From contig CM030936.1 in assembly GCA_018136815.1 (NCBI GenBank), forward strand, positions 5,727,685 to 5,791,684: a stretch of 64,000 bases of DNA, in the 5' to 3' direction. Positions 10,277-20,313 of this stretch are shown here, one piece after another (positions within the stretch are counted from its first letter, which is position 1; every line of letters begins with the position of its first letter). Position numbers and translations under genes: made by a program. The DNA comes from Isochrysis galbana. Its lineage: Eukaryota > Haptophyta > Isochrysidales > Isochrysidaceae. The notes under the pieces are model-generated. The model was not told the DNA's origin, ran no database searches, and saw only the letters and a program-made list of their open reading frames with translations.

Positions 10277-10890
10277 TGTCGCATCCGCGATCGACCTTTT
10301 TGTTTTAGAAGTTGTCTGCGTTTCTATGTCCCCTCCTTGCAGGCTAGTCACTAGTCACCGTCGCAGGATCCTACATTCGCCCATTCGCCCTTGTTGCCCT
10401 CGCCTCCTTTGTCGCCTCCCTTGTCGCCTGCTTGCCCCTCACCGGGCTTACCTCCTTGCGTGCTCCTCGCGTTTTTAGGCTAAGTCGCGCGATCAGGTAT
10501 CGCCGGTGCAAGGAACCGCCCCCTTGTGTGACCCTGATTCCCCCTCAGGTGTTGGCCGTTGGATGATATCGTGGCGCTGTTTTACTTCGGTCTTCATCAA
10601 CTCACTTAAGGGTTTTCGAAAGATTCCCTCCTTATTCCTGTGCGTAACTGTCGCCCCCGTCGGATCGTCCGTCGCCCCGTCGCTCTCTTGTCGGCATTCT
10701 CTTCCTTGTTCGATCTGTCAGCAGGTTCCTGTGCGTTCCGTGATAAGGATACGTTAGTGTGGAGAGTGTTGACGTGAGTGTAGTGTCATCTCGTCGGTCC
10801 ATCGGCCTCTAGCCGTCTGTCGTCTGTCGTTCTTCGTTCGTCGCTCTCGTTCTCGTTCTCGTTCCCGTTCTCGTCCCTCGTTCTCAACAC
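10277..10890 (+). repeat. Gypsy-like LTR
   Basis: It starts with TGTCGCATCCGCGATCGACC, and the first 540 bp or so are repeated at 41381-41916 on the minus strand and, for the first 90 bp, at 41291-41380 on the plus strand. All three copies begin exactly at this TG. Similarity to the minus copy can be followed to about 10815; the true 3' end may be the CAACA near 10889. The left neighbour is a pol-end remnant and the right neighbour is a gag-like start. Confidence 0.6.
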
Positions 10891-10953
10891 TACCTCAACA
10901 CCAAACCTCACCAATCCCTCAGCCCTAGCCTATCCATCCCGATCCGCCCAGCC

Positions 10954-11149
10954 ATGTCCGCTCCGTCGTCGCGCTCGCCCTCGCCCAAGCCCGTCCTCCC
11001 GCCTTCCTCTGCTGAGGAGGTGGTCCAGCCCGTCATTCCATCACTCCCGGCCTCCTTCGCCGCGCCTTCCGCCGATCGTCTCCCTTCCGAATCATCGCAT
11101 ATCGAGCCCGTGGTCATGCTCGATCCGTCAGCGGAGAGGGAGAGGGAGA
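10954..11149 (+). pseudogene. possible gag N-terminus, interrupted by a MITE
   Basis: Starting at an ATG 64 bp after the presumed LTR end, a Ser/Pro-rich frame (MSAPSSRSPSPKPVLPPSSA) runs for about 65 codons. It is broken at 11150 by the hAT-like insertion. Its position after an LTR suggests the start of gag, but composition alone cannot prove it. Confidence 0.35.
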
Positions 11150-11637
11150 CCTAGTTGTTAAACATAGGAACAGTGTGTTTCTACGGAAGTCAAAAACAGT
11201 GTTTTTCACCGTGTTTCTAGGAGACCCCTATGTCCGGAACAGAGGGCTGCGCGCTGCGCGCGCGCGGTGAGTGAGCGTGCGAGCGAGGCCATAGCCATAG
11301 CATAATCAATCCCGCCGCCTGATTGCCTGGCCTCCCACCTACCACTTCCACCTACCACCTAGCACCGCCTAGTTGGATGCAAGACAATCAATCATCAATT
11401 ACAATCATGCTTGACAGTTACAATTACGATTACACTCCCACAGGAACTACCGGTAGCTGTGAGCTGTGAGCCTACGGGAGATGGGGATATAAATATACAT
11501 GTACATGTACACTATATATCAATATATATATATGACCCGCTGTTTTCGGTACTGTGTTTCACCGTGTTTCTAAAAAAGCCAAAAACAGCTGTTTTTGGTG
11601 TGTTTCTAGACCTAACCCACCGTGTTTCACATCTAGG
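11150..11637. mobile_element. hAT-like MITE, 488 bp
   Basis: Terminal inverted repeats read CCTAGTTGTTAAACA on the left and CCTAGATGTGAAACA on the right strand. The element is flanked by a perfect 8-bp duplication GAGGGAGA (11142-11149 and 11638-11645). The subterminal regions repeat GTGTTTCACCGTGTTTC and CAAAAACAG motifs. There is no transposase, so it is non-autonomous. TIRs of the same kind bound the smaller element at 51957-52146. An 8-bp TSD is the known hallmark of the hAT superfamily. Confidence 0.8.
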
Positions 11638-11690
11638 GAGGGAGAGGAGGGGAGCGGCGCGCGCTCCATGCTCCATGACCCTATCGGTTT

Positions 11691-11750
11691 AACGATAGTT
11701 GAGGGTGGTCCATGAATAGACAGCATCGTGATGTAGAACAGAGGTAACAT
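11691..11750 (-). repeat. short dispersed repeat shared with 52.2 kb
   Basis: The minus strand of this stretch contains CTCTGTTCTACATCACGATG and then CTGTCTATTCATGGACCACC, also present at 52194-52240 on the plus strand. At 52.2 kb the segment ends in GGGTGGACCAAACA, resembling the end of the Copia LTR, so it may be an LTR fragment. Confidence 0.5.
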
Positions 11751-12003
11751 CGCTAGCGTTCGTAACGGCGATACGATGACACTAACCAGGATGACGTTGC
11801 CACACTGAGAGTAGAACTGAGGTATCTATAACAAAACACGACTTATGTTTAAACAAATGCCGCTTCTTGGTGTGCGTCTCGTCTGAGATCACGAATAGAG
11901 AAAAATAAAGGAGTAGGAGTAGAGAGCAGAGCAGGGAGTACTTTATTTACTCTATGATTTTGTCCCCCCCCCCCCCCCCCTCCCCCCCCTCTCTCTCTCT
12001 CTC

Positions 12004-12186
12004 TGTTTAGTGTTAAGTGTATATCCGCAGTTGTTTTGTAGGATGGAGTTTTCTAGTCCGAGGGGTGACGTCATCGGTAGCGGACCTACGTCATTGGATT
12101 GTCGCGCGAGCTTAGCCCTCAATGGTAACTCCGTTCTATGTTGCTCTTCTCACAGTCTCTGGGCCCCATCTAGGTCGGGCCAAACA
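12004..12186 (+). repeat. Copia 5' LTR
   Basis: 183 bp, TG...CA bounded, apparently identical to 17500-17682. It would carry the promoter and transcript start of the element. Confidence 0.92.
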
Positions 12187-12204
12187 TGGTACCCCCGCCG
12201 AGAG
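12187..12204 (+). other. primer-binding site of the Copia element
   Basis: TGGTACCCCCGCCGAGAG directly follows the LTR end. The TGG start fits pairing with the CCA end of a tRNA. The same 18 bases follow the LTR-like segment at 50987-51004, and a one-mismatch version lies at 55487-55504 (minus strand). Which tRNA is meant cannot be told here. Confidence 0.75.
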
Positions 12205-12826
12205 GATTTCGTCCCTCTTCCGCGTGCGACTGAGCGCACGTTCTCCGGACTCCTTCACCCAACACAAGGTTGGATCGAACACAGAGACCGAACAACTTTT
12301 CTACCCAAATGGGTTGTTCGAATCCCCGAATCCGCTCAAGGGAGCGGATGTTGGGTCCCACGCATCGCAACGGACCCAACAAGCACTGTCATCGCCCACG
12401 CGCGACTGGCGCGTCGAATTCTCGGCGCAGCTGAAGCTCATCACCAACCAAAAACATTCTCTGGTTGACGGTGATCACCTTCAAAAATTCCAGTCGTATC
12501 TATACCACTTCTCCTCCCAGTCATCGGAAGTACCGTGCGCGGCATGCTGGTACACGTCTCCGCATCGCATTTACACTGATGAAGGTTGCTGGATCGAATC
12601 TCACCGCCGCATGCGTAAGCTTTTGCTGCACCTTCCAATGGTTGGTGTACTCTGGAACAATTCGTTGAGTTCATGCGTTTTTCATTTTCTCAAACCTCAT
12701 CAACCTATAGCGACTCTGCCTCCCCATCAACATCACGCGGATCAGGCGCCAACGCCGTCGCCGATACCATCTCCAACGCTGAAGCAAAGTCGTTGCCAAC
12801 ATGACCAAGATGAAGAATATGCACTA

Positions 12827-15800
12827 ATGATGGGAGAATCCAACCTGGATGATTACGACTCCCGCAAATATCGTTGCCGGCCATTTGATGGCACTCCCGG
12901 CCGATCATTTGAACTTTTCTGTCGCGATTTTGGCAATGCTTTCTCGCGAGATTACATTGGTGATGCCGACCTTACTACTTGTATGTTGGGCCTCGATGTT
13001 GGGGGCTACCTTGAACAAGACCCTAACACTGATCGAGCAGTGTTCGGAGGCATACCGATGTTTCAATTCTACAATGCTGATGGATCTGTTAGGACGGCAG
13101 CAAGGCAACAACTTAATGACCACATCAAGAGAAAGAGGATCTTATTCTCTTACCTTATGGAACACATCTCCAACTCCAATATACGCGAAATGCTAACATC
13201 CCAAGCTCCTCACGATGGTGCCAAAGCGTACAGAATCCTCTACCAACAATGTCACCAGGATGTGGACGATCTCACATTAATGGAGCATGATGTTGAATGG
13301 GACTCAGTCTCTCTTCTCACGATCGGCATCAATGAGCACTCCATCACCAACCTCATTGCGCATCTTCATAGCCTCAATGCGAAAAGGCCCTCAAATAAAC
13401 AAAAAACGAACGATCAACTTGTTATCAAGGTTCTCTCGTGTATCACCTCGGACATATCTGAATCCCTAGCTCACAAATGTCAAGAAGAAATAGCTGCACC
13501 TCCCTCCCAACGCAAGTATTGGACTGACAACGAAAGGGATGCAATCAAACTCAAAGCGGATTTGCAACCGTTATGGAAAATCAAATTCAACCAAGGAGCT
13601 ATATCGACTCCGAAAGAGGGAGGTAGGCGTGCAACAGGTGGTGGGGTCCGTCCTGACGCCTCCTACTTGAAAGACACGGCGCTAGTAGCAAAGCCGGACT
13701 CGCCCGCTCACGGTCATCAACCACAAAGAGCCGTCTTAACATCCGGCCAAGCATTAAAGGCGGCTAGGTGCTATCGCTGTCAAGGCTCTGGGCATCAGGC
13801 TAACGTTTGCCCCACCCCAGCCGATCACTCGGTCACTATCCACGACTGGATAGCCGCACTGCAGTCTCATACCGCCGCCCGGGCCAAAGGGAGTCGAGGA
13901 AAAGGCAAAGGTAGTCATTCACAACCAACAAAACAAGGGCGAGGCCGAAGCAATTCTGCCTATATATTATCAGATGTAACTGAGGCAGACAATTCTGCTA
14001 ACACTACCGCCAACGCCAACGCGCCTTCCGACGCTGTTCACTTTGCCGCAGGAGATGAGTGGCGTGACATTGTTGACGACACTGCCTTTGCCGTGAGAGT
14101 CGAAAATCTATACCCGCCCGGGGTTGAACCTTCAACATTTTGCTTATGGAGCTGTTTACGTTACATTTGGGCTGTCTTCCGGCACCTATTTTTTGGACCC
14201 CAAACGGCGCGTCGGTGCATGGCAAACTCGGACACTGCGCTACTCTCACACTCGCCCACGGCCCGCCAGCTATCTTTCATAGTTGACTGTGGGGCCACGA
14301 AGCATTGTATTGCCGATGAGACCGAGCTAGATTGCATCACTGATGACAACCCGGGCACCTTCATCGTTATTGGCGATGGTCGGCGTGTGCCCATATCCAA
14401 AATTGGCAACATGACCATCGTTGTTGATGCTCGCCTCCGTCTCGAGAATGGTTCTCATGTCCATAGGCGCGTCCCTATTCGCCTCACCGGGGTCAGAGTT
14501 GTCCCTGGTTTAGCAGCTAGGCTGTTCAGCTGCCGTGCTGGTTATGAGAATGATAAGATCTCCACTTTTCTCAATGAAGAGTGCTATCTTCAATTGCCTG
14601 GAGGAGAGCTCGCTCCTATGGCTGCATCAGGTCATCACTACACTCTTAACTTTGATACGGCTCTCGCCGCCGCCGAAGACGCAAATGATGAACCCTCTCC
14701 ATACCTGTGGCATGCTAGGCTCGGCCATTTCAATGTGCACCGCATTCGTGCTGCAATGCTCTCAAGGGGAATTTCCAATGCTCATGCTTCAACTCACACA
14801 TTAGATTGTAAAGCATGCCTTGAGAACCAACGCCGCTCGCCGCACAAAAGGATCCCGCCAAACACTCGAAAATACCGACACTTTGGCGAAAAAGTTGTGT
14901 CTGATACTTGCGGACCGTTCCCTCCCTCACCTTCCGGACTCCGTTTCGCTATAATCTTCATCGATATGTATTCCAGACTCGCGGCTGTCTACTTCCTGAA
15001 ACAAAAATCATCGGCCGACGTCCTCCTTGCAGCTCAGACGTATGTTGGAGACCATGCTTATCTTCTCACGAAAACGTGCATATCGGGTGTTGTTGATCAA
15101 TGGCACACAGATAATGGCACGGAATTCACCGCATCGTCCATCGACGCTTTCTGCTCGGAACTTGGCATTCGTCGCTCCTTTTCCATCGCAGATTGCCCGC
15201 AGACCAATGGGGTCGCCGAAAGAGGCTGGGGAGTTCTCCTCCGCAGCATGCGCATCATGTTAGCGCATGCGGGTCACGATGTTTTCTTCACGACCTTGTG
15301 GCCCTTTCTTATGTCGCAAGCAGTTGCTGTTTCAAACTCTCTCCCATCCTACGCATTCTCTCCGCCAGAAGTTCCATGGGACAGAGCAGACCCCCGGCGT
15401 CATCCCACTCCCCTCGCCCGCTTTCGCGTGATGCTCTGCGATTGTTACGTTAATGTTGCGGATCCAATTCCGAAGCTTGCCCCTCGGCGTCTCCCTGCGG
15501 TCCATCTTGGCTGGGACGCTCGCCGTCGTGGCTTCTTTGTGTACATACCCTCGCTCCGCCGAATAACCACTGCCGTTGACGTATGTTTTCAGGAGTCTTC
15601 TTTCACGTCCTTCGCTGGAGTCTCTCGCCGTTCTTCGCCCGTGGTGACCCCTCCTCTCGTCCGTCGCGCCTGCGATGCTGCCTCCCTCCCCACCCCGTCC
15701 CGCCGCCTCTCCGCCCTCGAGCGCGCACCACCGCCCATCCCGCCGGCCTCTGCCGTCGCTCCGGTGGGCGCCGGCCCTCTCGCTGCCGCCTCCGAATGTG

Positions 15801-17470
15801 CGACCGCCTCGGTCGTGGGGGAGTTGTCCATGTCTGTCGCTCCTGAGATTGCACAGGCACTCATAGCAGCAACACCCACAGGGCCCATACCAGAGCCCAA
15901 GTCGTTCAAGGAAGCTGTCAGCGATCCGGTGTATGCGGAGAAGTGGCGTGAGGCGATGCAGGAAGATGTCACGGGGAAGTATGAGATCAACAAGGCGTGG
16001 AAACTTGTGAAGGCAGAGGAAATTCCTGCTGGGCGCAAACCAATGAAAGGCAAGTGGGTGTACAAGGTCAAGTACCACCAGGACGGCTCCGTTGAGCGCT
16101 TCAAGGCTAGATGGGTTGCTTGTGGCTACAGCCAGGTGCCCGGAGTCGATTTCACCGAAACCTTCTGTGGGACACTGCGACATGAGAGCTCTAGGATCTT
16201 CCTAGCACTCACCAATGAAGCAGATGATGATCTTTTGGAGATAGACACGGTGAAGGCGTTCTCATCAGCTGATATGGATGGAAACCCGCTCTACATAGTC
16301 CAACCAACCGGATTCGAGGACCCGAACTATGCCGCGTGCTTGTTACTTGCGCCGCTTGAGGGCACGAAGCAAGCCGGCCACCAGTACATGATCACCAACA
16401 CGGCTACTCTCACCAAAATCGGTTTCCAACAATCTAGTGTCGAACCTAATTTCTTTAAGCGACAATACGAAGATGGCTCCATTGTCTACTTAGCCTTGTA
16501 TGTTGACAACATGTTGGTCAGATTTCAAAAGGGGCGCCGAGGACTAGTCGACGAATTTATCTCTCAATACTCCAAAAGGTTCAATGTGAGCATCATTGGG
16601 GAACCATCTCGATTCCTTGGCTTTGAAATCACTCGCCACCGCTCAGCCCGCCAAATGACTCTGTGCCAAACCAAATACATTGAAGAGATAGCTAACAACT
16701 TTCTCAGCGAACGCACGAGCAAATCATTCACCACCCCCATATGTCAGTCTCGAATTGAAGAATTCCACAAACTAACTGGGGCTAACTCCGACGTTGAGAG
16801 GTCTCGTATGCGATCCAAGTCCTACCTTCAGCTTATGGGTTCGTTGCTCTGGGTAACCATCACTCGTCCGGACATCTCATTCCATGTCTCCTTCTTATGC
16901 CAATTCATGCAGGACCCATCTCCCCAAAATTACGATGCCGCCCTCAGCATTGTCAGCTACCTTCATCATACCAGAAATCTTGGGCTCACCTACGAGGGAT
17001 CAAAAGGAACCTTGGAAGTATACGCTGACTCATCTTGGGGTTCACTACCCAAACCTTTCGCTGGCTACGCCATCAAGTATGGGGGAGCATCAGTTTCATA
17101 CCAATCGAAGAAACTTAAGCTAGTAGCCCAATCATCTGCTGAAGCTGAAACCGCCGTATATGCACTAGCTGCTCGAAACCTACAATTTACTCTCCATTTG
17201 TTCGAATTCCTTGGAAAGCCCCAGCAACTCCCAATCCGTATCTTCACTGACAATTCAGCGACTCGTGACTCAATCAAGAACCCCGGCGTAACAGCTCGCA
17301 CTCGCCACTACACTCGTTGGCTGTTATACGCTCGAGAACAATTTCTCCATCACATCTCAGTTCCTCACTGGATATCCACCTCGATGATGACCGCCGATAT
17401 CTTTACTAAATGTCTCGACAAAACAACATTCCTCCGTCACCGTTCCTCCGTCCTTAATGAGAAGGCTTAA
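12827..17470 (+). CDS. Copia gag-pol polyprotein
   Basis: One uninterrupted frame encodes about 1,547 residues from the ATG at 12827. In order: gag; a CCHC zinc knuckle CYRCQGSGHQANVC at 13769-13810; aspartic protease FIVDCGATKH near 14275, where DCG replaces the usual DSG; integrase with an HH-CC-type finger (HARLGH...CKAC) and a DDE core (DTCGPF, HTDNGTEF, GVAERGWG); reverse transcriptase from about 15900; and RNase H (YADSSW, SSAEAE, FTDNSA) ending with ADIFTK. The RT catalytic box reads LYVDNM at about 16496-16513, so the second Asp of the canonical YVDD is Asn. The frame is also open upstream to 12122. A second, serine-rich short ORF (12673-12804) overlaps it and may be the original gag start, implying a frame change. 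Order PR-IN-RT-RH identifies Copia. Confidence 0.9.
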   Translation: MMGESNLDDYDSRKYRCRPFDGTPGRSFELFCRDFGNAFSRDYIGDADLTTCMLGLDVGGYLEQDPNTDRAVFGGIPMFQFYNADGSVRTAARQQLNDHIKRKRILFSYLMEHISNSNIREMLTSQAPHDGAKAYRILYQQCHQDVDDLTLMEHDVEWDSVSLLTIGINEHSITNLIAHLHSLNAKRPSNKQKTNDQLVIKVLSCITSDISESLAHKCQEEIAAPPSQRKYWTDNERDAIKLKADLQPLWKIKFNQGAISTPKEGGRRATGGGVRPDASYLKDTALVAKPDSPAHGHQPQRAVLTSGQALKAARCYRCQGSGHQANVCPTPADHSVTIHDWIAALQSHTAARAKGSRGKGKGSHSQPTKQGRGRSNSAYILSDVTEADNSANTTANANAPSDAVHFAAGDEWRDIVDDTAFAVRVENLYPPGVEPSTFCLWSCLRYIWAVFRHLFFGPQTARRCMANSDTALLSHSPTARQLSFIVDCGATKHCIADETELDCITDDNPGTFIVIGDGRRVPISKIGNMTIVVDARLRLENGSHVHRRVPIRLTGVRVVPGLAARLFSCRAGYENDKISTFLNEECYLQLPGGELAPMAASGHHYTLNFDTALAAAEDANDEPSPYLWHARLGHFNVHRIRAAMLSRGISNAHASTHTLDCKACLENQRRSPHKRIPPNTRKYRHFGEKVVSDTCGPFPPSPSGLRFAIIFIDMYSRLAAVYFLKQKSSADVLLAAQTYVGDHAYLLTKTCISGVVDQWHTDNGTEFTASSIDAFCSELGIRRSFSIADCPQTNGVAERGWGVLLRSMRIMLAHAGHDVFFTTLWPFLMSQAVAVSNSLPSYAFSPPEVPWDRADPRRHPTPLARFRVMLCDCYVNVADPIPKLAPRRLPAVHLGWDARRRGFFVYIPSLRRITTAVDVCFQESSFTSFAGVSRRSSPVVTPPLVRRACDAASLPTPSRRLSALERAPPPIPPASAVAPVGAGPLAAASECATASVVGELSMSVAPEIAQALIAATPTGPIPEPKSFKEAVSDPVYAEKWREAMQEDVTGKYEINKAWKLVKAEEIPAGRKPMKGKWVYKVKYHQDGSVERFKARWVACGYSQVPGVDFTETFCGTLRHESSRIFLALTNEADDDLLEIDTVKAFSSADMDGNPLYIVQPTGFEDPNYAACLLLAPLEGTKQAGHQYMITNTATLTKIGFQQSSVEPNFFKRQYEDGSIVYLALYVDNMLVRFQKGRRGLVDEFISQYSKRFNVSIIGEPSRFLGFEITRHRSARQMTLCQTKYIEEIANNFLSERTSKSFTTPICQSRIEEFHKLTGANSDVERSRMRSKSYLQLMGSLLWVTITRPDISFHVSFLCQFMQDPSPQNYDAALSIVSYLHHTRNLGLTYEGSKGTLEVYADSSWGSLPKPFAGYAIKYGGASVSYQSKKLKLVAQSSAEAETAVYALAARNLQFTLHLFEFLGKPQQLPIRIFTDNSATRDSIKNPGVTARTRHYTRWLLYAREQFLHHISVPHWISTSMMTADIFTKCLDKTTFLRHRSSVLNEKA

Positions 17471-17489
17471 TCTTGTTCAGCGATATCGC

Positions 17490-17499
17490 TGTGGGGGAG
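17490..17499 (+). other. polypurine tract of the Copia element
   Basis: TGTGGGGGAG lies immediately before the 3' LTR, in the position where plus-strand DNA synthesis is primed. Confidence 0.75.
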
Positions 17500-17680
17500 T
17501 GTTTAGTGTTAAGTGTATATCCGCAGTTGTTTTGTAGGATGGAGTTTTCTAGTCCGAGGGGTGACGTCATCGGTAGCGGACCTACGTCATTGGATTGTCG
17601 CGCGAGCTTAGCCCTCAATGGTAACTCCGTTCTATGTTGCTCTTCTCACAGTCTCTGGGCCCCATCTAGGTCGGGCCAAA

Positions 17681-17682
<2 letters not shown>
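17500..17682 (+). repeat. Copia 3' LTR
   Basis: 183 bp, apparently identical to the 5' LTR at 12004-12186. Confidence 0.92.
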
Positions 17683-17731
<49 letters not shown>

Positions 17732-17775
17732 CCCCCCCCCCCCCCCTTCCCTCTCTCGCGCTCTCTCTCTCAGGG
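17683..17775. repeat. (CT)n and poly-C tract
   Basis: CT dinucleotides run to about 17728, followed by a C-run of about 18 and more CT. The other half of the same tract, CCCCC then CTCTCT, lies at 11965-12003: the Copia element split one microsatellite. It is 5' of the esterase gene on the sense strand. Confidence 0.85.
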
Positions 17776-17889
17776 GGCGTGCTGCAGTCCGTCGTCGCGT
17801 CTCCCCTCTGCGCCCCGCCCTTGTGAACGATCCTTGTGATCTCTCTGTGCGCCGCTGGTCGCTCTGGCGGTAGGTTCTCCTGCTGTTTG

Positions 17890-20313
17890 GGGTGTGCTTG
17901 ACGGCACGGAGCGCCATGCCGTCCTCGCCAGCGGTCGCCAGCTGGGGCTGCGATTCAAGCGTGCCGCGGCCAGAGGTGCGGGCAGGCGGATGGGCCGACT
18001 TCAGCGCACGGTTCGTCCAGCCCCACACCACAACTCCAGCTAGCCAGCCAGCCCAAATCGAGTCAAGAGGAGGGGAGGGAGAGGAAGAGGAAGGAGAGAG
18101 AGGAAAGCCGCCGGACTGAACTCTGCCCACTCCCCTTCTCCCCGTCCTCGGGCAAGCGATTCCCATCCACTCTCTCGCTCTCTCCTCTTCTTTTTCCGGC
18201 AGGTACCGGCCGCCTAGTGGGCAAGAGACCAAATACCGCCTCCAGCTGCCAACCGACTACGACGGGCACACGCCTCTGCCGCTAGTGGTTTCGTTCCATG
18301 GATGGGGAGACGGACTCGACTATCGACCGCAGCTGCGAGAGCACGGCCGTGACTACGGGTAAGTATTACATTGGAGGCAGCTTATGCTGTGCGAGTACAG
18401 CTGTCCGTCCACGTGAGATCTGCGAGTCCGCCCATCTCACAGCAACCCGTGGGGACAAGCGCATGCATGGGCGTACTCTTGAATGACGTGGTTCTGGAAG
18501 CACAGCGGAGCGCGATATGCGCTTCATCCGTGGTCCTGCTTGATGACTAGGTACTTGGTGGCTGCGCCCCTTGGATACTCTGATAACTTTTGGCCCTCAT
18601 GGAATGGCGTTGGGACGACCGCATCACCCTCTGCCATGGGTGCCACTTGCCACGACCCGAGGGGAACCTTTGGGTATTGCTACGCATCTTGCGGAGTCTG
18701 CGACGATACGTGCTGGTGGACGACATGCGAAGACTCCGTTGCGCAGGTGACTCGCGTGTCTGAATGAGCAGCGGACGCCGCAAACGGCTCCGAACGCGTG
18801 GTTCCGGTGCACTGTGTCTCTCTCTTTGCGACCACGTATGCTTAAAATATGCCCACGGCGGATATCCTATTTGGCTGTTCGCTTAGTAGACCAATGCCCT
18901 GCTCGACGAGCTCCTCGGAACCTTTTGCGTCGATGCCTCGCGTGTCTTCGCCACCGGCGTTTCCAACGGAGGGATGTTCCTCTACGAGCTTGCGAATGAC
19001 CCGCGTACTGCAGCTAGATTCGCAGGTAGCGCCGCTCATTGGCACAACAACTGAGAAGCGTCGCCCACCATCGCCCATCTATCTTTATTTCCCTAAGCTT
19101 GGGCCGAATGAACGCACGAGTCGTCCGAACCCAATACTGTATTGTGGCCTGATCACACCCAGGTTAACAGTATGCCGCCGTCTCCTGGTTGGTAGGGTAC
19201 ATGCCCGTCATCGGTTCTCCACATGCCGGTTTCCTCCACCCTCCTGTTTCACTTCCTGCCCCTTTCCTTGGCATATGGGGTCTCGCCGACCGCACGGTGC
19301 CTCCGATCCCCAACCCTTCTGCCCCTGGGCACCTCGGCGCAGTCGCGCCAGAGACAACCATTGACACACGATGGGGAGGGTGGCGATTCGAATCTGCGCG
19401 AACGGTCACACGTGCATGGGCAGTTGCGAACGGTTGTGATTTAGCAACGCTGGAGTCAGCGGCTGAGCCAATCCCTTACCCTGAGGCCTCGGAGTGGCCA
19501 TCTTTCGACGGCATCCGCAGCATCTCAAATAATTCATCGAAGGGGAGCGCAGACGAGGGCGGCAGCTATGGCGTTGGCAGCTACACGTACGATGGTGCGC
19601 CCAACAGCGACGTTGGGAGCGTGTGTGTATCTTGGGGCAGATGCACCTTGGGGGCTGAGGTCATCGAGTGCCTCCACACGGGTGGGCACCACTCACCGCC
19701 TTGGCGTGAGGACGCGATTTTCAGCTTCATTCTACGGCACCAAGCCCCCGCAGAAAGACTCCCCCCACCCCGGCCCGTTCATTTCGATTCGCCCGGCGAT
19801 GGCTTCAGCTACCTCAACCACGAGAGCCCGGACCGTGCGGGATCGGGAGTGGCGTTCGGTGTGTTCCTCATGGTGGTGCTGTTTACCATCACCCTGTGCG
19901 GGTGGTGCGTGCGTGCACGGCGACGCCGGGCAGGGATGTTAGAGTCGTTGTCCCACCGTGGCATCACGCCACAACATCGGAGCTCCACGTCATCACGATG
20001 GATGCGGGCTATCATGCGCCCAATCACCTCGCGTTATCTACACGCGCCACGAGGTGCTACGCGAATGGTCGAGATACCGGCCACAGCCATGCACCTGCAG
20101 GGAGCGAACTCTCGCCGCACCGCCTCGGGTGTAGACGCGGGCTTCAACACACCATCGACGGGTGGCACCAGCCGGGCGGGCAGTGCCGCCTCCATGATGG
20201 GAGAGGATCAGAGGTGGGGAGATGAATTGAAGCAGTCACGTGCAAGAACAGATCCATTTTCAGGCACCGTGATTGTGGTCAACGCTGGCGGCAACTCGGG
20301 AATTGTACTTTGA
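17890..20313 (+). CDS. PHB-depolymerase/feruloyl-esterase-type hydrolase with C-terminal membrane segment
   Basis: A spliced alpha/beta hydrolase of the LpqC/esterase_PHB type, which cleaves ester bonds in polymers or conjugated phenolics outside the cell. Supported exons: 18203-18358 (YRLQLPTDYDG...LVVSFHGWGD), 18551-18746 (PLGYSDNFWPSWNGVG plus a Cys-rich insert), 18890 to about 19021 (VDASRVFATGVSNGGMF, nucleophile Ser in GVSNGG), and 19171-20313. The last exon supplies the acid residue in GLADRTVP and the His in HTGGHHSPPW. A hydrophobic helix (FGVFLMVVLFTITLCGWCV) and basic tail follow, unusual for this family, so the enzyme may be surface-anchored. The first exon with the signal peptide was not resolved (probably 17.89-17.97 kb). 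The 19.02-19.17 kb junction does not keep frame with the nearest GT donor (19026); a GC donor at 19022 would. Confidence 0.72.

Larger units (their letters stand above)
12004..17682 (+). mobile_element. full-length Ty1/Copia LTR retrotransposon
   Basis: Two 183-bp LTRs (12004-12186 and 17500-17682), beginning TGTTTAGTG and ending CCAAACA, look identical base for base. They enclose a primer-binding site, one long gag-pol frame and a polypurine tract. The 5-bp duplication CTCTC is present on both sides (11999-12003 and 17683-17687), and the element sits inside a CT microsatellite. Intact structure and identical LTRs indicate a very recent insertion. A non-standard RT motif (see the polyprotein) leaves its own activity in doubt. 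Confidence 0.93.

Noticed and set aside
12300..12330. Sequence resembling a tRNA T-arm (GTTCGAATCCCC)
   Set aside because: No acceptor or anticodon stem can be formed around it; it is internal to the Copia leader.
15332..16183. A 283-codon minus-strand frame inside the Copia element
   Set aside because: Antisense shadow of the integrase-RT linker; the sense frame carries all recognisable domains.
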